This document shows, piece after piece, positions 60,589 through 64,000 of a stretch of DNA of 64,000 nucleotides; within the stretch, counting starts at the first letter, position 1, and the number at the start of each line of letters is the position of its first letter. The notes under the pieces are model-generated. The model saw nothing but the letters and a program-made list of their open reading frames with translations. It did not search any database and had not been told where the DNA came from. The DNA comes from Dehalococcoides mccartyi 195 (GTDB lineage Bacteria > Chloroflexota > Dehalococcoidia > Dehalococcoidales > Dehalococcoidaceae). Position numbers and translations under genes: made by a program. The DNA lies in contig NC_002936.3 of assembly GCF_000011905.1 (NCBI RefSeq), positions 1,405,721 to 1,469,720 of the forward strand, written 5' to 3'.

Positions 60589-61287
60589 TTAGTCGTTCCG
60601 CCCGAACCCCACCAGCATAAGCACAAAGTAAAGCAGCTGGCCTACCGCCTGCAGCAAAGCCGCCACGTAAGTAAGGGCGGCCGCACCCAGCACGGCTTTG
60701 ACCCCGGCTGACTCTCTGACCGAAACCAGTGAGCCGCCGCTAAGCATAGCCATGGCCCGGCTGGAAGCGTTAAACTCCACCGGCAGGGTAATGAGCGAAA
60801 ATATTACCGCCACCGCAAACAAAGCAACCCCCGCCCAGGCAACCGGAAGCCCGAATGATAAAGAGAAGCCGTAAAGGAACAATCCCACCAGTACCAGAAT
60901 GAAACCGAACTGGCTGCCGAAACTGGCCACCGGAAAAAGGGAATTACGGACTTTCAGGGGGGCGTAAAACTCCCTGTCCTGAACCGCATGGCCTACTTCA
61001 TGGGCAACAATACCTATAGAAGCCACCGAAGCGGTATTGGCTACTTCGGGAGACAGCCTGAGTACCTTGGCTCTGGGGTCATAGTGGTCTGAAAGCTTGC
61101 CCTTGGTAAGCTCCACCTGAATATTTGCCAGCCCGTGTTCGTCCAGCAGCCGTCTGGCCGCCTGAAGACCGCTGAGACCGGCCAGATTGCCCACTTTGGA
61201 ATATTTTTTAAAAGAACTGCTTACCCGCCACTGGGCATACAGCATCAGCGCCAAGGGAGGCAGCATAAACAGCAGATACAAAAACAT
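60589..61287 (-). CDS. Neutral zinc metallopeptidase (YugP family), membrane
   Basis: 232 residues with the site GIVAHEVGHAVQDRE (HExxH) and an N-terminal helix; the third ligand is probably in LPVEFNASSRAM. Four or five hydrophobic segments in total. It begins 38 bases after the end of its terminator region and is divergent from rpsT. Function in regulated membrane proteolysis is assumed for the family, not shown. Confidence 0.9.
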   Translation of the reverse strand: MFLYLLFMLPPLALMLYAQWRVSSSFKKYSKVGNLAGLSGLQAARRLLDEHGLANIQVELTKGKLSDHYDPRAKVLRLSPEVANTASVASIGIVAHEVGHAVQDREFYAPLKVRNSLFPVASFGSQFGFILVLVGLFLYGFSLSFGLPVAWAGVALFAVAVIFSLITLPVEFNASSRAMAMLSGGSLVSVRESAGVKAVLGAAALTYVAALLQAVGQLLYFVLMLVGFGRND

Positions 61288-61364
61288 GATATGCTCCTTA
61301 GGTTACATAAATATATTATATTTTAACAGAAATATCCCCGCCGATAAAGGCGGTGTGCCTGCGG

Positions 61365-61393
61365 TTGCATTTGGATTGCATATTTGCTATATT
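61365..61393 (+). promoter_or_regulatory. rpsT promoter
   Basis: -35 TTGCAT (61365-61370), 17-base spacer, -10 TATATT (61388-61393). Confidence 0.6.
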
Positions 61394-61425
61394 CCATAGG
61401 TACATTTTATTGGAGGTAGACTCAC

Positions 61426-61692
61426 TTGCCTAACACAAAATCTGCGGAAAAAGCTTTGCGCGTAGCAGATGCCAACCGTCAGGAGAACCGCCGGGCCAAG
61501 AGCCAGGTAAAGACCAGCCTGACCAAGGTCAAGAAACTGGTTGACGCCGGTTCGCTAACCGAAGCTGAAGCCGCTGCTGTGTCCGCTCAGAGCACTTTAG
61601 ATAAGGCTGCCGAAAAGGGCATTCTTCACCCTAAAAACGCCGCCCGCCGCAAAAGCCGCCTGATGAAAAAGCTCAACCAAGCCGCTAAATAA
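61426..61692 (+). CDS. rpsT: 30S ribosomal protein S20
   Basis: 88 residues: PNTKSAEKALRVADANRQEN, RRAKSQVKTSLTKVKKLVDA, LDKAAEKGILHPKNAARRKSRL, with the basic helix typical of S20. It starts at TTG 61426, after GGAGG eight bases upstream; S20 genes often use a rare start codon, which limits its synthesis. Monocistronic with a terminator 24 bases after the stop. Confidence 0.97.
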   Translation: MPNTKSAEKALRVADANRQENRRAKSQVKTSLTKVKKLVDAGSLTEAEAAAVSAQSTLDKAAEKGILHPKNAARRKSRLMKKLNQAAK

Positions 61693-61715
61693 CTCCGCTT
61701 TTTATTTGCGTTTTT

Positions 61716-61752
61716 CACCTTCCTTTGTGTATTGACAGGGAAGGTGTTTTTG
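61716..61752 (+). terminator. Terminator after rpsT
   Basis: Stem CACCTTCC/GGAAGGTG with a 15-base loop, then TTTTTG. The lexA -35 box lies in the loop. Confidence 0.85.
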
Positions 61753-61761
61753 ATTTATTAT
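61732..61761 (+). promoter_or_regulatory. lexA promoter
   Basis: -35 TTGACA (61732-61737), 18-base spacer, -10 TATTAT (61756-61761), ending three bases before the SOS box. Confidence 0.7.
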
Positions 61762-61763
61762 GT

Positions 61764-61777
61764 AGAACAAGTGTTCT
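61764..61777 (+). promoter_or_regulatory. LexA (SOS) box
   Basis: AGAACAAGTGTTCT: the GAAC-N4-GTTC pattern of Gram-positive and Chloroflexi LexA operators at the expected transcription start of lexA, so LexA represses its own gene. Confidence 0.88.
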
Positions 61778-61792
61778 TATGCGGGGACAGAG

Positions 61793-62437
61793 TTGACTTT
61801 GAAACTGACCACCAGACAGCGGGCTATGATAGATTTTATTGCCCGTTTCCGCCGCCGTTACGGATATCCCCCCAGCATACGGGATATTGTAAACGGCTGT
61901 AATATCAGCTCTACCTCTGTGGTTGATTATAATTTGAAAATCCTGCAGAAAATGGGGCTTATCCGCCGTCAGGCTGAGATATCCCGCGGGATTGAGCTGG
62001 TGGGAACGGAAGAAACCGAGGAAGGGCGTATAAGCATACCGGTTATCGGCCAGATTGCCGCCGGTATCCCCATACCCGTTCCCGAATCAGACAGCTTTGC
62101 GGTAGTCACTTCTGACGAAAATATAGAGGTGACCGAAGACCTTACCCGCGGCCGGGAGAATATCTACGCTTTGCGGGTTAAGGGCGTCTCCATGATAGAA
62201 GATTTGATAAATGACGGAGACCTGGTAATTATGCAGCACACCCAAACGGTAGACAACGGCGAAACGGCTGCTGTCTGGCTGAAAGACCAGAAAGAAGTCA
62301 CCCTGAAGAAGGTTTATATGGAACCAGGCAGGGTGCGCCTGCAGCCGGCCAACCGCACTATGCCGCCCATATATACCCAGCCGGATAATGTTGAAATACA
62401 GGGGCGGGTTATAGCTGTAATCCGCCAGATGGATTAG
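61793..62437 (+). CDS. lexA: LexA repressor
   Basis: 214 residues. Winged helix LTTRQRAMIDFIARFRRRYG ... PPSIRDIVNGCNISSTSVVDY, cleavage site Ala-Gly in IAAGIPIP, catalytic Ser in VKGVSMIEDLINDGD and Lys in NGETAAVWLKDQKEV. Complete. It starts at TTG 61793 with GGGGAC upstream. A GAAC-N4-GTTC box lies just before it. Class II aldolase gene follows 14 bases later. Confidence 0.97.
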   Translation: MTLKLTTRQRAMIDFIARFRRRYGYPPSIRDIVNGCNISSTSVVDYNLKILQKMGLIRRQAEISRGIELVGTEETEEGRISIPVIGQIAAGIPIPVPESDSFAVVTSDENIEVTEDLTRGRENIYALRVKGVSMIEDLINDGDLVIMQHTQTVDNGETAAVWLKDQKEVTLKKVYMEPGRVRLQPANRTMPPIYTQPDNVEIQGRVIAVIRQMD

Positions 62438-62451
62438 GGGATAAGCCGGCG

Positions 62452-63033
62452 TTGAATAAACAGATACCCCCTGAAACCCTGAGCTGGTTTATACAGGCCG
62501 GAAAACTGCTGTTCAGCAGGGGGCTGGTTTCTTCGCACTCCGGCAACCTTAGCCAGAGACAGCAGGACAAGCTTTACATAACCAGAACAGGCAGTTCACT
62601 GCCCCTGCTGGCTGAAACAGACCTGATACTGACAGGTATAGATTATGATGACCAGTTTACCCCGCTTGCCTCAAGCGAACTGCCGGTACACCGGGCTATT
62701 TACCGCCGCACTTCCGCCAAAGCCATTGTCCATGCCCACCCGCCGTATGCGGCCGCCCTTTCCCTGCTTGAGGCGGAAATAATACCGGACTGCGGTGAAG
62801 GACTTTACTGTATGGGGGCCATACCGGTTATCGGTTTCGGGGAGAGGGTTCACCCCGGCGGTATGGCGGAAGAAGCGGCCCGGGCACTTGAAAACCGCAA
62901 GGTTATCGTAGTAGCCGGGCATGGCAGCTTTGCCACAGGGGAGACTATTGAAGAAGCCCTGAAATACACCTTTGCTTTGGAAGAAATGTGCCAGGTGACC
63001 TATTTAGCCCGCCAGCTGAAGCGGGCTTGCTAA
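62452..63033 (+). CDS. Class II aldolase/adducin family protein
   Basis: 193 residues: SSHSGNLSQRQQDKLYITRT, ELPVHRAIYRRTSAKAIVHAHPPYAAALS with zinc ligands HAHPP, and VAGHGSFATGETIEEALKYT with the third His. Catalytic Glu/Asp near ELPVH. Fuculose-phosphate-aldolase-like; may make or break a sugar phosphate, perhaps methylthioribulose-phosphate or another salvage intermediate; no neighbour decides this. TTG start, no strong ribosome site. Overlaps the fmt 3' end by four bases, tail to tail. Confidence 0.88.
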   Translation: MNKQIPPETLSWFIQAGKLLFSRGLVSSHSGNLSQRQQDKLYITRTGSSLPLLAETDLILTGIDYDDQFTPLASSELPVHRAIYRRTSAKAIVHAHPPYAAALSLLEAEIIPDCGEGLYCMGAIPVIGFGERVHPGGMAEEAARALENRKVIVVAGHGSFATGETIEEALKYTFALEEMCQVTYLARQLKRAC

Positions 63034-63977
63034 ACCCCCAGATTAACCCCGTCAAAGTGGCGCTGACCGCGCAGGAAATCTGCCGCAGAGCAGGCGGCCT
63101 TGCCCTCCAGCTGAAGCCGTATTATCTCAAGCTCTCCCGAAGCTGAGCCGACCATTATTCTGTCACCCTCATAAACCCTGACCTGAGACGGCTGTAAGCC
63201 CAAACCCAGCTTTTGGGGTCTTGCTTCCAGTATTTTCAGGGTCTTTTGGTTATACGAAGTAAAAACACCCGGCCAGGGGAAAAACGCCCTCACCCGCCGC
63301 TCAATCTCCGCTGCCGGAGTCTGCCAGTTTACCTGCCCCATGTCCTTGGTGACCATACCGAAATAAGTGGCCTTTGCATTATCCTGAAGCTCCGGCTGGG
63401 GCAAAGAGGGAATCCGGCTTAATAATTCTAAAAGCAGACAGCCGCCGATAAAGGCCAGTTTGTCAGCCAAAAGAGGTGTGGTATCTTCCGGGCGGACAGG
63501 TATCGCAGCCCGGGAATAAACCGGCCCGGTATCCAGCCCGGCTTCCAGTTTCATCAGGGAAACGCCGGCCCATTCGTCACCCCCCAGCAGGGTAGCGGCC
63601 ACCGGGGTTGCCCCGCGGTAACGGGGGAGCAGGGAGGGGTGGATATTTAAGACCCCGTATGCGGGTATATCCAGCACCGCCTGGGGCAAGATAAGGCCGT
63701 AAGCCGCCACTACTATTACATCCGGCTTAAGCCCGCTTAAGACTGCCTGCTCTTCGGGTTTCTTGAGGCTTTGGGGCTGGTAAACCGCCAGCCCGCGTTC
63801 CAGTGCCAGCGCCTTTACCGGGGGAGGACAAAGCTCACGCCCCCGCCCGGCCGGACGGTCAGGCTGGGTGTAAACCCCGCAGATAGCGTATCCTTCGGCA
63901 AGGAGCATCTTAAGCGGAGTAAGGGCAAATTCGGGGCTGCCCATAAAAACAATCCTGAGTTCATTCATCACCGCCAT
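63030..63977 (-). CDS. fmt: Methionyl-tRNA formyltransferase
   Basis: Formylates initiator Met-tRNA. 315 residues: LRIVFMGSPEFALTPLKMLL, GVYTQPDRPAGRGRELCPPPVK, VVAAYGLILPQAVLDIPAYGVLNIHPSLLPRYRGATPV (SLLPxYRG catalytic core), LDTGPVYSRAAIPVRPEDTT and FPWPGVFTSY. The start is ATG 63977 or, nine bases later, ATG 63968 with GGCGGTG upstream. The gene before it (probably outside the window) is not seen. Confidence 0.97.
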   Translation of the reverse strand: MAVMNELRIVFMGSPEFALTPLKMLLAEGYAICGVYTQPDRPAGRGRELCPPPVKALALERGLAVYQPQSLKKPEEQAVLSGLKPDVIVVAAYGLILPQAVLDIPAYGVLNIHPSLLPRYRGATPVAATLLGGDEWAGVSLMKLEAGLDTGPVYSRAAIPVRPEDTTPLLADKLAFIGGCLLLELLSRIPSLPQPELQDNAKATYFGMVTKDMGQVNWQTPAAEIERRVRAFFPWPGVFTSYNQKTLKILEARPQKLGLGLQPSQVRVYEGDRIMVGSASGELEIIRLQLEGKAACSAADFLRGQRHFDGVNLGV

Positions 63978-64000
63978 TGTAACACCGCCTAATTACCATA

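Noticed and set aside
63978..64000. End of an upstream gene (def-like) before fmt
   Set aside because: Only three in-frame codons before a TAG are visible, too little to identify anything.
1..64000. CRISPR arrays, insertion sequences, rRNA genes, integrase or attachment sites
   Set aside because: No spaced direct-repeat array, transposase or integrase frame, or rRNA sequence was found; the three tRNA genes have no duplicated 3' end nearby.

Overview
The window looks like a piece of a Dehalococcoides mccartyi-type chromosome (Chloroflexota, Dehalococcoidia). Nothing was searched; the assignment rests on gene content: the Tat-signal start of a reductive dehalogenase at the left edge, a group-4-hydrogenase-like membrane complex, NosR/RdhC-type membrane flavoproteins next to ApbE and a Tat operon, a (Re)-citrate-synthase-type enzyme, and compact minus/plus operons with many non-ATG starts.

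Left edge (1-3.6 kb): an AT-rich accessory segment. It holds the first 22 codons of rdhA (minus), a divergent PAS histidine kinase and LuxR-type response regulator pair, an orphan protein with a possible nuclease-like motif, and an Imm5-like protein. This looks like the border of a high-plasticity region. From 3.7 to 6 kb come a MerR regulator/ferredoxin/small membrane protein operon with a clear operator, a decayed gene remnant, and three tiny membrane-protein genes.

6.2-13.4 kb: a six-gene minus-strand operon for an energy-converting-hydrogenase-related complex with a complete membrane arm (two antiporter-like subunits, NuoH-like, HyfE-like) and both soluble core subunits. All the cysteines expected to bind NiFe and the proximal Fe-S cluster are replaced. 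The first gene is cut by an in-frame TAG just before what looks like its last membrane helix. This is the most unusual part of the window.

13.6-25.4 kb: housekeeping and stress genes: methylglyoxal synthase, FmdB-like zinc ribbon, MscS channel, TetR regulator, peroxiredoxin, tRNA-Arg(CCT), LemA/HtpX pair, nadA-cutA-cysE operon, a methyltransferase/AIR-synthase-like pair, and an Rrf2 regulator broken by a one-base frameshift.

25.5-31.2 kb: export and electron transfer: ApbE flavin transferase, two paralogous FMN-binding/polyferredoxin membrane proteins with a 40-residue membrane peptide between them, then tatC, a TatB/A and two TatA-like genes. Tat exports RdhA-type proteins, and ApbE probably flavinylates the two membrane proteins.

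31.3-46.6 kb: folate genes (folP-folK-PTPS), recA-recX, rny-ymdB-PHP-plsY, an endonuclease III relative and TrmO, the Re-citrate-synthase-type gene, a HIT protein, an AbrB-led ABC transporter operon, a surface protein with three InlB-type repeats, and a PPC-domain protein. 46.7-64 kb: desulforedoxin, tRNA-Glu(TTC), argC, a Kef-type antiporter, an MBL hydrolase, a radical SAM protein, gyrA with a TPR protein, a NifU-domain protein, aspartokinase, apgM, tRNA-Pro(CGG), mazG, a zinc metallopeptidase, rpsT, SOS-controlled lexA, a class II aldolase and fmt. Genes are tightly packed, mostly with overlaps of 1-4 bases inside operons.
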